DNA of 62,891 bases from a virus, in IMG/VR virus record IMGVR_UViG_3300027754_000089, positions 1 through 62,891 of that record; one strand, 5' to 3'. How positions within the stretch are numbered: position 1 is the first letter of the stretch; the number at the start of each line of letters is the position of its first letter. The notes below the pieces were generated by a model that made no database searches, was not told the origin of the DNA, and saw only the letters and a program-made list of their open reading frames with translations. Positions 28,270 through 36,495 of this stretch are shown one piece after another. The position numbers and the translations under genes were made by a program.

Positions 28270-29520
28270 TTATTTCCCTTCAAGAGCAGTTATACGCTCT
28301 GTTAGTGATGTAATTGTTGCTGATTGTGCTGTGACTAAAGCAGAGAGTTCTTGGATTGCTGATGTAAGAGTAGCCACCAAGAATGATGTGTCTACGCCTT
28401 GATAAACTGGCACGGTGCGTGTACCCATGACGGCAGGGGTTGTGATGTTGCCCTCTTCGTCTTTAACTGCGGGAGTGACTTCGTACTCTTCTTCACGGGT
28501 TCCATCTTTAGAACCATGAACGCACTCAGGTACTATTTCTTGTAATTCATGGGCGATGAAACCTTGACCATCTGAACCGTCAACATTCCATTTGTAAGTA
28601 ACGGGCTTTAGTAAAGCAACTTTAGCTAATGCGCCTGTCATTGGTGCAATGTTTTGTTTTAAACGATAGTCAGATGATGTGTTGTAAGAAGTGCTTGAGC
28701 CACTTGTATAAATAGCACCTACGCCGCTATTACCATTGAAAAACTCCATCATTGGCTGACTGCCTGTTCCAGTTCTACCACTTTGAAAAATGCCTGATGC
28801 CGTTATTCTTCCGTAACTTGTTGTTGGAGGAACTGCATATTGCCCACCTACTTGAAGGTTTTGACTAGAGTCTATACGCATGGCTTCTGTATTGTTTGTA
28901 GCAAATTTTAAATTTGCTGATTCGTAATTGTTAATAAGTGCATCAGTACCACCCATTTCAATTAACAAACCATCAGAATTACCAGTCCCCGTTGAACTGT
29001 TATGCACTCTTAATGAAGGATAAGATGGACTATATACTCTTATACTAGTGTTTGAAGTACCTTGTACATCTAGCCCATAAGCAGGACTACTTGTACCTAT
29101 ACCTACATTGCCACTAATGGGGTTGAGCAACAAACTTGTGTAAGTAGCCCCTCCAGCAGAATCTTGTACTTGCAATCCTTTAAATCCACTTGCAGTACCA
29201 GTAAAGTTTAAAGAGTAGCCAGTATTGTCTCTAATCTTTGCTTGGGAAGTTGTGTCAGACGCATATGTAGATAAAACATCAAATTTAGCCAAAGGCGAAG
29301 TTGTACCTATACCTAGATTTGTTCCTGTAAAAGTAAGCGCAGTCCCAGTAGTCAAAGCACTTGTACTTGTAGCGTATGCTACGCCATTCGTTGTGAACCC
29401 TGCTCCTGATGTTTGTATTGTTCCAGTTTCAGCAGGCAGAGTAATTGTGTACGTCCCTGTTGCCGATGGAGTGATTGTGGTACTTCCACTCGAAGAACCC
29501 GCTAAGACTAAATTTCCCAT
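28270..29520 (-). CDS. Tail fibre protein with S74 self-cleaving chaperone
   Basis: The product has 416 residues. A Gly/Thr/Ser-rich shaft (about 1-275) contains repeated IGTSSP/IGTTSP-like turns. The chaperone region starts at SDYRLKQN (Ser283, Lys288 as candidate autoproteolytic dyad), continues through GQGFIAHELQEIVPE and ends with a Ser/Thr-spaced coiled coil and ITALEGK. The shared C-terminal ending with the 26234-27340 protein indicates paralogous chaperone tips on different shafts. Its role is likely host recognition. Confidence 0.82.
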   Translation of the reverse strand: MGNLVLAGSSSGSTTITPSATGTYTITLPAETGTIQTSGAGFTTNGVAYATSTSALTTGTALTFTGTNLGIGTTSPLAKFDVLSTYASDTTSQAKIRDNTGYSLNFTGTASGFKGLQVQDSAGGATYTSLLLNPISGNVGIGTSSPAYGLDVQGTSNTSIRVYSPSYPSLRVHNSSTGTGNSDGLLIEMGGTDALINNYESANLKFATNNTEAMRIDSSQNLQVGGQYAVPPTTSYGRITASGIFQSGRTGTGSQPMMEFFNGNSGVGAIYTSGSSTSYNTSSDYRLKQNIAPMTGALAKVALLKPVTYKWNVDGSDGQGFIAHELQEIVPECVHGSKDGTREEEYEVTPAVKDEEGNITTPAVMGTRTVPVYQGVDTSFLVATLTSAIQELSALVTAQSATITSLTERITALEGK

Positions 29521-29529
29521 GTTTGTTCC

Positions 29530-30396
29530 TTAAAGAATTACCCAACGAGCACCAGATGCCAATGTAACCGACACAGAACTCGCAAGCGTGATTGGCCCTG
29601 TTGACATTGCACTCTGCGTTGCAGGTACTGAATAACTTGTGTTGATGGTTTGATTGTTTATAAATAAGCCATTCCCTGCAACCAACTGTTCTGATTGAAA
29701 GTCACCTGTGCTTGGTTTATACAGAAGTTTTGCGTTGGATGTGTAAACAGTTAGAGCCGTTCCGCTTGTTGCGGCGGCAAACAAAGGATATTGGTTGGTG
29801 GCTAAAGCTGTTTCGTTGGTGATGGCTGCTCCGCCAACAGAAGCCCATGCCGTTCCGTTATAGCCCTCAAACTGAGTCGTTGTGGTATTGAACCGCAACA
29901 TACCCGATACGCCTGTAGGCTGTTGACCTGTTGTACCCTTGGGCAACTGAAGTGCCGCCACACCCACATAAGAGGAAACCTTGACGTAATCCGTAGAACT
30001 GAATGCAACAATGGCTTTCTCGCCGGGATAAATGATTACGCCCGTTTGACCAGTCGCCTTGATCGTGACGTTGTATGTGGTGTCTAGGTTGTTAACAATA
30101 TAAGAACGGCTGGAACTTGGAGCTGTGATCGTCACACTTGCCGCCAAAGAACTGATACTTAATATGTAATACTGCGCTGTCGATGCGCCAATGTTTGTAA
30201 CTAAATATGTACCAGCCGTATTAGATAGGGTCAATGCGTTGGCTGTAAACGAAGCTGATGTCAAAGCCAATGTACCCGCAATAGAAATATCCAAGTACTG
30301 CGTTAAGCCATTGTTTACATCGTCACCCCAGTTACCAGACTCTGTACCTGTGGTAATAAGCGGTAAGCTTAATAGTGTTGTTGGTGTGATTGCCAT
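29530..30396 (-). CDS. Tail fibre proximal/baseplate-side protein
   Basis: The product has 288 residues. The N-terminus (SLPLITTGTESGNWGDDVNN) is a familiar phage fibre-attachment start. A beta-rich middle and the shaft repeat GMLRFNTTTTQFEGYNGTAW (about 165-184) are followed by a plain Ser/Thr/Ala-rich tail. It is the first fibre-type gene of the cluster and probably links fibres to the tail. Confidence 0.72.
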   Translation of the reverse strand: MAITPTTLLSLPLITTGTESGNWGDDVNNGLTQYLDISIAGTLALTSASFTANALTLSNTAGTYLVTNIGASTAQYYILSISSLAASVTITAPSSSRSYIVNNLDTTYNVTIKATGQTGVIIYPGEKAIVAFSSTDYVKVSSYVGVAALQLPKGTTGQQPTGVSGMLRFNTTTTQFEGYNGTAWASVGGAAITNETALATNQYPLFAAATSGTALTVYTSNAKLLYKPSTGDFQSEQLVAGNGLFINNQTINTSYSVPATQSAMSTGPITLASSVSVTLASGARWVIL

Positions 30397-30406
30397 GTTT
30401 TCCTCA

Positions 30407-31348
30407 TTATGTCGGTATCAAAACCCAATTTGGTGTTTCAGCATCATTAACATCTGTCCAGCCCGGGGTCTGTGTATTCCCTATATTCTGCCACGAAGCA
30501 GTCTGGCTGTCATCAATTAAACTCCAGAAAATAACTCCCATTGTTCCTACCTGCGCTACTGCGGCAACCCCCGTTAAAGTAGCGCCCCTGCCTGTCATTG
30601 TTACTGTACCAACCGCACCGCTAGAACCCACTCCTGTCAATGCAATTGTGATGTTTACTGCTGTTGTTCCAACCGCACCTGTTGCTGTAGCGCCGCCCAG
30701 AGGAACAGACAAAACCCCGACTGTACCTGTAGCACTGACCCCTGTTAGATCAATTGCATTCGTAGCTACAACCGTGCCTACATTCCCTGTTCCGCCTACA
30801 CCTGTTAACGTAATTGTTAAACTGGGAGCAACTGTACCTACGTTTCCTGTGGCAAAGTCGCCTGTCTCTGCATCTGAATTTGTGGGAGTTACAGTCCCAA
30901 CAACACCAGAAGAAGCCACCCCAGTTATATCAAACGACTTACTTGGAGTAACAGAACCTACCAACCCACTAGCTAAAACTCCTGTTAAAGCCCTTGTATT
31001 ACTTACAGCAACTGATCCCGTTGTACCTGTAGCACCTACACCAGATAGGACTACTGAGATGTTAACTGTGGTTGATCCTACCGCCCCGCTTGCCCCAACA
31101 CCTGTCAAAGCTATCGTTAGATTTGCCCCAACCGTGCCTACATTACCTGTTGCAAAATCTCCTGTTTCAGAGTCTGTATTACTTGCAACTACAGTACCAA
31201 GATTGCCCGTTGCCCCAACACCTGTTAAAGCAATTGTTAAATTAACGCCAGTCGAGCCTACACCCCCCGAAGCAACATCACCTGTTAGCGGGGTTAAACC
31301 TATTCCCCACGGGCCATCGCCCCAAGCATTACTGCCCCATCCAGCCAT
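30407..31348 (-). CDS. Gly/Thr/Val tandem-repeat virion protein
   Basis: The product has 313 residues, of which about 16-250 is a run of about a dozen 18-23-residue repeats around LTGVGATGxVGTV. A tryptophan-marked start (GWGSNAWGDGPWG) and a tryptophan-marked end (SWQNIGNTQTPGWTDVNDAETPNW, given here only as its W-x11-W spacing) frame the repeats. This composition suggests a beta-solenoid or fibrous structure. It lies between head-tail proteins and fibres, so it is probably a fibre or whisker. A long open frame on the other strand is a by-product of the repeats. Confidence 0.65.
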   Translation of the reverse strand: MAGWGSNAWGDGPWGIGLTPLTGDVASGGVGSTGVNLTIALTGVGATGNLGTVVASNTDSETGDFATGNVGTVGANLTIALTGVGASGAVGSTTVNISVVLSGVGATGTTGSVAVSNTRALTGVLASGLVGSVTPSKSFDITGVASSGVVGTVTPTNSDAETGDFATGNVGTVAPSLTITLTGVGGTGNVGTVVATNAIDLTGVSATGTVGVLSVPLGGATATGAVGTTAVNITIALTGVGSSGAVGTVTMTGRGATLTGVAAVAQVGTMGVIFWSLIDDSQTASWQNIGNTQTPGWTDVNDAETPNWVLIPT

Positions 31349-31358
31349 AGGTCACCTA

Positions 31359-31859
31359 TCAGGTTGTAGACAAGCGTAACAAAGCAGTTGATGTTGTATT
31401 GGCAGGCATTGTCAATGTAAACGTACCAGCACTAATAGTCTGAGAGCCAAACGTGTGAACGCTGACTGCTGTATTATTTTGCGTAGAGTTGTACACCAAT
31501 ACACAATCAAAAGCGGTGGTCACCGTCAAAGCTGTCCACGAAAAGTCTGCGGAAGGAGTCCAGTAAGCCACGCCTGCTGTTATCGATGAATTGGTTGCCG
31601 TAACCGCATATGCGTTTGTAATTGTTACGCCGCCTGCCGTGTATCCTGTGCCTGAAGTGTTGGTCACTTCACCTGTAGCAGAATAAGCGGCAGTAGAAGC
31701 GTTAATCGTAGCAGACGCAAAATACAACGCCGCTTTAAACGTGTCTTTTGTAGGAGCAGTTAAGCTACCTCGACTGACCAATGTAATTGATCCAAACTGA
31801 TGCCCGCCGTTCATTAGCTGGCCCATAAAAGAAGTTGCCATTGATTGTGTATTTGACAT
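31359..31859 (-). CDS. Beta-rich virion protein, paralogue of 32063-32506 product
   Basis: The product has 166 residues. It shares with the 147-aa neighbour the order: short helical start, FKAALYFASATINAST/FYIALFTAASTINAST, GTGYTxGG, a Trp-containing strand, YNSTQNN/YNTSQSN and a hydrophobic end LLRLS/ILRIA. A gene duplication is the simplest explanation. It is probably a tail or head surface protein. Confidence 0.65.
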   Translation of the reverse strand: MSNTQSMATSFMGQLMNGGHQFGSITLVSRGSLTAPTKDTFKAALYFASATINASTAAYSATGEVTNTSGTGYTAGGVTITNAYAVTATNSSITAGVAYWTPSADFSWTALTVTTAFDCVLVYNSTQNNTAVSVHTFGSQTISAGTFTLTMPANTTSTALLRLSTT

Positions 31860-31868
31860 GATAAATCC

Positions 31869-32063
31869 TTATAGTGAAGCCGCTTCAGCAGATGCAAAAT
31901 TTGGCATCTTTTTTAAAGTTACGTGAGCTGATCTGTGAACCAACTCCCCATCTAACCAATACTCAACCCATGTTGTGTACTCGTTGTCATTATCGACTGA
32001 ACCTTCTCTTTTTTCAAGAAGAGACTCGTCCATGTCGCCTTTGGTTGTTGTTACTATTGCCAT
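31869..32063 (-). CDS. Small hypothetical protein, 64 aa
   Basis: An acidic N-terminal half is followed by a beta-pattern segment (TTWVEYWLDGELVHRSA). Its ATG shares bases with the previous stop (TAATG). It is placed between the two paralogous structural genes. Function is unknown. Confidence 0.6.
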   Translation of the reverse strand: MAIVTTTKGDMDESLLEKREGSVDNDNEYTTWVEYWLDGELVHRSAHVTLKKMPNFASAEAASL

Positions 32064-32506
32064 TATGCAATCCTTAAAATAGCGCTGGAGGCCACAGCGG
32101 TTGGAAATTGAATCGTGAATGAATTGGTGCAGGTTTTATCCGCACCAAAATCAAGAATACAAACAGATGCGTTGCTTTGACTTGTATTGTAAATCATAGC
32201 CCCACGAGCTGTAAACGCAGCGGGTGTCCATACCACATTGGTAAACGACCAGTATGCGGTTGTTCCATTGGTGTCGCCTGATGTGGGCGTTGTAACAATC
32301 GTTAATGGTTGACCGCCTTGCGTGTAACCTGTGCCTACAACCTCCCCAACAAGGGCTGTGCTGTACGTAGGGGTAGATGCGTTAATGGTAGACGCCGCCG
32401 TGAACAAAGCAATGTAGAACGTATTGGGGCTGGTTGGCCCAAAGTTATGTAGACCTTGAGCTAACTGAACCTTAAAGCTGGTAGTAGCCGTTTGGTATAA
32501 AGACAT
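32063..32506 (-). CDS. Beta-rich virion protein, 147 aa
   Basis: This is a Thr/Ser/Ala-rich beta protein with the conserved pattern described for its paralogue at 31359-31859. The start overlaps the stop of the adaptor gene. It is likely a minor structural protein; no enzymatic motif is present. Confidence 0.65.
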   Translation of the reverse strand: MSLYQTATTSFKVQLAQGLHNFGPTSPNTFYIALFTAASTINASTPTYSTALVGEVVGTGYTQGGQPLTIVTTPTSGDTNGTTAYWSFTNVVWTPAAFTARGAMIYNTSQSNASVCILDFGADKTCTNSFTIQFPTAVASSAILRIA

Positions 32507-33372
32507 CAGTTAACCCCTTGCCTAAACTGAGGAGTACGGTACGCATCTTGACGCTCCAACCCATCACCCAGACGTTTAGCCAATGCAAGGGCTTCCATGA
32601 ATTTGGTGTTGTACAACTGCATCATGTCGGCTTCACCCTTCATAAAGGTATAAGCCTCGACCAAGGAAGCATACAGTAGCACAGTATCAAAGTTATCCCC
32701 AAGCCAAGTCTGACCACTGGTGGCAACGGTAATAGACTCAGGATAATAGTAAAAATGCAACTCTGCATTGTAATTAATATCTGGTGTTGGCCCAAGGATA
32801 AAACTTAACTCATTGGTGATAACACTATTTGTTACAGTGGGGCCAAACAAAGCATAATACTGGGGCATACCCGTAGATGTAGGAGTTGGGTACGCTTGCC
32901 TGATAAAGTTAACATCTTTGTTCAACAAAAACAAATACTCGCCCTGGAAGGTGATTGCTCCAGATACCGTAGCACTATTGGCTATTGACAAAGAAATAGT
33001 ATTTGTGGATATGGCCGTCACATACGCGCCTGTACCAATCCCTGTGCCTGTTACATATTGACCTACTACGATACCTGTAGAGATTGACACCGTTATGGTA
33101 AACGCACCTGACGTTCCTGTAGCCGTAGGCGCGCTTGCAGGAGCTGTATAAATAGCTAAAGAGTACGTAGACAAGTAATCGTTTGGACAACTTAAATACT
33201 TATTGCCCGCAGTTAAAACTCCCGTCATGTTTTTACGCAAAGACGGAAATTGAACAGAGTTATAAATACGCTGTTCAGCTTGCGTGATAAAGACGGGCAA
33301 ATCCGCTATGAAAGTAGTTTCATAGTTTTGGGTGTAATCCTGAATTGCTGTCTTTAACTGCGTATAGTTCAT
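32506..33372 (-). CDS. Phage adaptor (head-tail/tail tube) protein
   Basis: The product has 288 residues. The helical N-terminus (TFIADLPVFITQAEQRIYNS) and helical C-terminus (about 235-285, ending in RQGVN) match the 'phage adaptor' group that includes T7 gp11-like tail tubular proteins. A Thr/Ile/Val-rich insert (about 80-140) looks like an Ig-like decoration loop. Its position beside the other connector genes agrees. Confidence 0.7.
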   Translation of the reverse strand: MNYTQLKTAIQDYTQNYETTFIADLPVFITQAEQRIYNSVQFPSLRKNMTGVLTAGNKYLSCPNDYLSTYSLAIYTAPASAPTATGTSGAFTITVSISTGIVVGQYVTGTGIGTGAYVTAISTNTISLSIANSATVSGAITFQGEYLFLLNKDVNFIRQAYPTPTSTGMPQYYALFGPTVTNSVITNELSFILGPTPDINYNAELHFYYYPESITVATSGQTWLGDNFDTVLLYASLVEAYTFMKGEADMMQLYNTKFMEALALAKRLGDGLERQDAYRTPQFRQGVN

Positions 33373-33376
33373 GTCT

Positions 33377-33616
33377 TTAAGCCATTGGCCCTCTAGCCAT
33401 TAAACCTTTAGTTGCTGCACCTGTACCACGCACTTTGATGCCTGATGTTTTTACACCGGGATATTCATTGCTGTGGGTATTGGCAACAGACACGTTGGCG
33501 TCTTTCATGTATTTCTTGTTGCTTGGGCCAGTGGTCTCACTGATGCCCACTTTTTTACCGCTCATGGTGTGAGGGGCAGCATAAGCAGACGCAGGTAAAT
33601 TGTTGATCTTAGCCAT
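33377..33616 (-). CDS. Small basic virion-cluster protein, 79 aa
   Basis: This is a Lys/Gly/Ala/Ser-rich, probably disordered protein ending GTGAATKGLMARGPMA, a tail reminiscent of the GLATKGKTKG and GIAQRGKTKG endings of two other small genes nearby. It is placed between connector genes. Function is unknown. Confidence 0.55.
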   Translation of the reverse strand: MAKINNLPASAYAAPHTMSGKKVGISETTGPSNKKYMKDANVSVANTHSNEYPGVKTSGIKVRGTGAATKGLMARGPMA

Positions 33617-33816
33617 TATCGACCCCTTCCGGTATTGCGTTGATTGGCTGCACGAGCCATGTTGCGACCCATTGTCATCATCGCTTTACTTGTAACACCA
33701 CCAGCGGCAAGCTTGAGTTTGGTACCCTTACCGCCTTTATGCTCTTGCGAGTCGTGCTGTTTAAAGGCTTTTTTAATCATAGCCTTGTCTTGTTTCGTGT
33801 CTTCTTTGTCCATCAT
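33616..33816 (-). CDS. Small basic protein with Gly-Gly motif, 66 aa
   Basis: The N-terminal half is Lys/Asp-rich, the middle reads KLAAGGVTSKAMM and the end is Arg/Asn/Gly-rich. The AAGGVTSKAM segment matches Gly-Gly motifs in several other virion proteins of this phage. Start and stop are shared with neighbours, which supports expression. Confidence 0.55.
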   Translation of the reverse strand: MMDKEDTKQDKAMIKKAFKQHDSQEHKGGKGTKLKLAAGGVTSKAMMTMGRNMARAANQRNTGRGR

Positions 33817-33822
33817 TAACTC

Positions 33823-34212
33823 CTACGTTGTAACTATCGTAACTGTACCAACTTGCACCTCGGGCATCAAGTAGTTTGGTGTCAACACCGTATCAAAACT
33901 ACTTGCCCCACCCACAGGGTTCCACCCCCATTGAAATACTCGACTACCTTCACCCTGGTAGCCATCTGCCAACAAGCCAGACGCCACATAACTTAAATCC
34001 GGCCTTGGGTTCCTGACCGCTTGTGGGTCATCAACTGGATACATACCCAATTGCAACTGCGGCTGATCTGGATCCCAACACTGAGGACATACCAAAAGAT
34101 TGTAAACCTTTGTCTTGATAATCTCTCTTTTAAGTTCCTTTAACTTATAGCGAAAGCCACATCGATCACACTCCGCAATCGCATTCTTGCCGGAGGAAAA
34201 CTTATTGCCCAT
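33823..34212 (-). CDS. Zinc-ribbon structural protein
   Basis: The product has 129 residues. Two CxxC pairs (Cys15/Cys18 and Cys42/Cys45) separated by a basic beta segment form a zinc ribbon. The C-terminal half is beta-rich with no motif. It is immediately downstream of the head-tail connector gene (1-bp overlap), so it probably stabilises the connector or contacts DNA. Confidence 0.65.
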   Translation of the reverse strand: MGNKFSSGKNAIAECDRCGFRYKLKELKREIIKTKVYNLLVCPQCWDPDQPQLQLGMYPVDDPQAVRNPRPDLSYVASGLLADGYQGEGSRVFQWGWNPVGGASSFDTVLTPNYLMPEVQVGTVTIVTT

Positions 34213-35159
34213 TAAGAGCCACCACCGATGTACATCTGTCTAGGCACAAACCTGACAGCCGCTTTCTCTTGATCCTCCTGGGCCGCATTGTTCCAAGCCT
34301 CGTCATATTGAGACTTTAAAACCGTCAAACGCTCCAAACCATTTGGTACTTTAAGCGCAATGTAGTAAGCCAAGCCAGCGGCTAGGCAAGGAATGAACCT
34401 GAACGGTACATCCATCGTGTTTACACCGTTGCCAGCGTCTTGCAAACGACGCATACGCCAATAAACCAACTGGTAGGACTGTGACCCATCAGGAGTTGGC
34501 CAAACGGTCACGCTTTGCTTCTGAGAGTAGTAGATCAAGTCGCCAACACTGTGTGCGGCGGCTGTTGTATTGCTTTGACCACGTACACAATTCAAAAGAT
34601 ACGCTGGCGCAGTAGATGTGGCCGCTTGATACTCGTTAAATGCTATCAATTCAGTACCAATTTTGATAAAACCTGCGTTGGGCACGTTGACCAAGGAGGT
34701 AATTGGGATGGAAGTGGTTGTTGTGGTGATTGCCGCTTGCAAAGTGCCCGGCAAAAGGGACTCTTGTGCAGATAAACGCTGAATCCATATCTGGATGGGG
34801 CGTCCTTGCGTTAATTTGTTGGGGATTGTGGCGTAAGTGGATACGCTGATACGCGTAATGGTCAAATCTGACTGATTACTGGTGTTGTTTGCGTTGGTTC
34901 TGATGACATGTTCCAACAAATCCACCGTATCGTCAGGCAAAGCATAGGTTGGCTGGCCTTGAACAAGCGTAATCATGTCTTGCTCAAACGTCCACATGTT
35001 GACACCACGGTTTGCCCAGTCAGCAAACATTAAATTCATCGACCTGCGGGCAGTTCTAAGGTCATAACCCGTACGCATCTCAGAACCCGCACGCTCAAAC
35101 GCCTCTTCCACCATCTCAGAAAGGTCAAGATTGAAAGCAGAAACGCTTGAAGTGGTCAT
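34212..35159 (-). CDS. Head-tail connector / tail tubular-A-like protein
   Basis: The product has 315 residues. The helical start (EMVEEAFERAGSEMRTGYDL) and the RTARRSMNLMFADWANRG segment are typical of gp4-like/tubular adaptor proteins that dock under the portal of short-tailed phages. A Thr/Ile-rich beta insert (about 135-215) follows, then a helical C-terminus. Function is assigned by this pattern and by its place in the late operon. Confidence 0.72.
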   Translation of the reverse strand: MTTSSVSAFNLDLSEMVEEAFERAGSEMRTGYDLRTARRSMNLMFADWANRGVNMWTFEQDMITLVQGQPTYALPDDTVDLLEHVIRTNANNTSNQSDLTITRISVSTYATIPNKLTQGRPIQIWIQRLSAQESLLPGTLQAAITTTTTSIPITSLVNVPNAGFIKIGTELIAFNEYQAATSTAPAYLLNCVRGQSNTTAAAHSVGDLIYYSQKQSVTVWPTPDGSQSYQLVYWRMRRLQDAGNGVNTMDVPFRFIPCLAAGLAYYIALKVPNGLERLTVLKSQYDEAWNNAAQEDQEKAAVRFVPRQMYIGGGS

Positions 35160-35356
35160 TATTTTTTACTTTTTTTAGGTTTCCACCCAACTGGGGTCAT
35201 ACCCACGGGTTCTCCTGTTTCAGAAAACCGCATGTACTGCGCCGTCTTTCCGCCTTTAGCATACTGGGTAAAGTCAGTGTCATCCCGGCGAGCTTTCTTA
35301 GCGCCTTTGGGCATTTTGGAAGGGAGAATGTCTCCCATACCGCGTGAGGCTATCAT
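35159..35356 (-). CDS. Small basic protein, 65 aa
   Basis: Lys/Arg/Gly-rich, with YAKGGKTAQYM in the middle, another instance of the Gly-Gly motif seen in this cluster, and a Lys-rich end. Its stop shares a base with the connector gene start. No family is known to me. Confidence 0.55.
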   Translation of the reverse strand: MIASRGMGDILPSKMPKGAKKARRDDTDFTQYAKGGKTAQYMRFSETGEPVGMTPVGWKPKKSKK

Positions 35357-35359
35357 GGT

Positions 35360-35731
35360 TTAACCAGCTTTGCCGCCGTGCTTCATGCCTAAAGGAGTGC
35401 TGCCAGACATTTTAATCATGGTGCCTTTGGTTTTGCCTTTGGTAGCAAGACCATCACGGCTAGGAGAAGCAGTTTTTACAGAACCCATTTTTGCGGAAGT
35501 CATTCCACCGTTTGCCATTTTGCTCATACCTTTTTTCTTAGCCATCATTGCCATGAAGCCGGGGTTCATTTTAGAAGCCATAGTATCACCACCTTTTGAG
35601 AATTTTTTGCCTTTATCGGCGTTGTTAAAATCTTGTCCCACGGATTGCGGAACTCCTACCTTCTTTGCAAAAGCTGGATTATGAGCAATTGCTTCCATAA
35701 AACGATGCTGTTTGCCACTTGTACTTGGCAT
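35360..35731 (-). CDS. Small Met/Lys/Gly-rich virion-cluster protein, 123 aa
   Basis: The start at 35731 (GGAGAAAGTA upstream, TAATG overlap with the holin-like gene) is preferred over an upstream TTG. The N-terminus (STSGKQHRFMEAIAHNPAFA) resembles a small conserved phage protein group; the rest is low complexity with SKGGDTM, ANGGMTSAKM and HGGKAG motifs and a GLATKGKTKG segment. It is possibly a disordered packaged protein. Confidence 0.6.
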   Translation of the reverse strand: MPSTSGKQHRFMEAIAHNPAFAKKVGVPQSVGQDFNNADKGKKFSKGGDTMASKMNPGFMAMMAKKKGMSKMANGGMTSAKMGSVKTASPSRDGLATKGKTKGTMIKMSGSTPLGMKHGGKAG

Positions 35732-35904
35732 TACTTTCTCCAAGCCTTAACCGTATCGGTTTCCCAAATACGTAAGCACAACCACACAATGGTCAGTACA
35801 CCACCAACAAGACCCACTACAGGGGGGAACCACTCCATAAAACCACCTAATCCTACGACTACTGCGGCTCCATCAGCCATTACTTTTACATCGTGATTGT
35901 CCAT
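35731..35904 (-). CDS. Candidate holin, 57 aa (short gene)
   Basis: ATG at 35904 overlaps the preceding stop (TAATG), and TAA at 35731 overlaps the next start the same way. The product reads DNHDVKVMADGAAVVVGLGG, then a Trp/Pro turn, then a second hydrophobic segment VVGLVGGVLTIVWLCLRIW and a short charged tail. That hairpin of two membrane segments with a small basic C-terminus matches small phage holins of T7-type short-tailed phages. It is about 11 kb from the endolysin, which is unusual. Confidence 0.65.
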   Translation of the reverse strand: MDNHDVKVMADGAAVVVGLGGFMEWFPPVVGLVGGVLTIVWLCLRIWETDTVKAWRK

Positions 35905-36248
35905 TATATGTACCTGCCTTTGGTTTTGCCCCGCTGGGCTATCCCATCAGCGCGGCTAGATGCAGTTATTTTTCCACCTTTACTCATAGGCACAGAGTAA
36001 TATCTGCTTCCACGTTTTTCAATTTTAGAGCCTCTATTTTTTTCTGCTGCTTCGGCTTTATTAAAGGTTTCATGTTGTTTGCCTTTTAAAACAACATAAC
36101 TGTTTTCTGGCAAATCATTTGCAATTCGTTCATCATCGGATGTTGGAGCGACAGACCCCCAGTGCTCACTTTTTTTCTTGGGCTGCATGTTGTAGGCTTT
36201 TGCTGTTTCATAATCAAAATCACTGCCTTCTGGGTCAAATGTAGCCAT
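35904..36248 (-). CDS. Small hydrophilic virion-cluster protein, 114 aa
   Basis: An acidic N-terminus, a short beta segment (NSYVVLKGKQHETF) and a Lys/Gly/Arg-rich C-terminus with SKGGKITASSR and GIAQRGKTKG. The C-terminal motif recurs in other small genes of the cluster. Function is unknown. Confidence 0.58.
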   Translation of the reverse strand: MATFDPEGSDFDYETAKAYNMQPKKKSEHWGSVAPTSDDERIANDLPENSYVVLKGKQHETFNKAEAAEKNRGSKIEKRGSRYYSVPMSKGGKITASSRADGIAQRGKTKGRYI

Positions 36249-36249
36249 A

Positions 36250-36495
36250 TCAACAATTCCAAGCCCGCAGGCTTTTGTTAATCCGGCTGTTTGGGTCTTT
36301 CGCTGTTTTCTCTGAAGTCAACTTCGCTTTCATGCCTGACATTCTTGCACAGAATGACTTCTTCCTTGATCCGCCCTCTGGTTGGGGAGGCTTTAAATTC
36401 ATCCCCTCCTTCTTTGCGGATGCCCGACCTTTGGCGTTTAAACCGCCTTTCGGATTCTTTCCTTCTTTGCGTTGCCATGCTGGGGACTTAGCCAT
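36250..36495 (-). CDS. DUF6321-like small basic protein, 81 aa
   Basis: The sequence contains the patterns KSPAWQRKEGKNPKGGLN, RKKSFCARMSGMKAKLTS and DPNSRINKSLRAWNC, which I recognise as a small family of unknown function common in phages and phage-like elements (DUF6321, from memory). It is very basic and has two cysteines. It overlaps the upstream gene by 8 bp. It might bind DNA or the capsid interior. Confidence 0.7.
   Translation of the reverse strand: MAKSPAWQRKEGKNPKGGLNAKGRASAKKEGMNLKPPQPEGGSRKKSFCARMSGMKAKLTSEKTAKDPNSRINKSLRAWNC

Noticed and set aside
26234-31348. CRISPR-like repeats
   Set aside because: Repeats are protein-coding fibre units of variable length with no constant spacers.
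30390-31379. Long plus-strand open frame (329 codons) across the repeat protein gene
   Set aside because: Pro/Thr/Val-rich antisense of a repetitive gene; no ribosome site and inconsistent with the operon direction.
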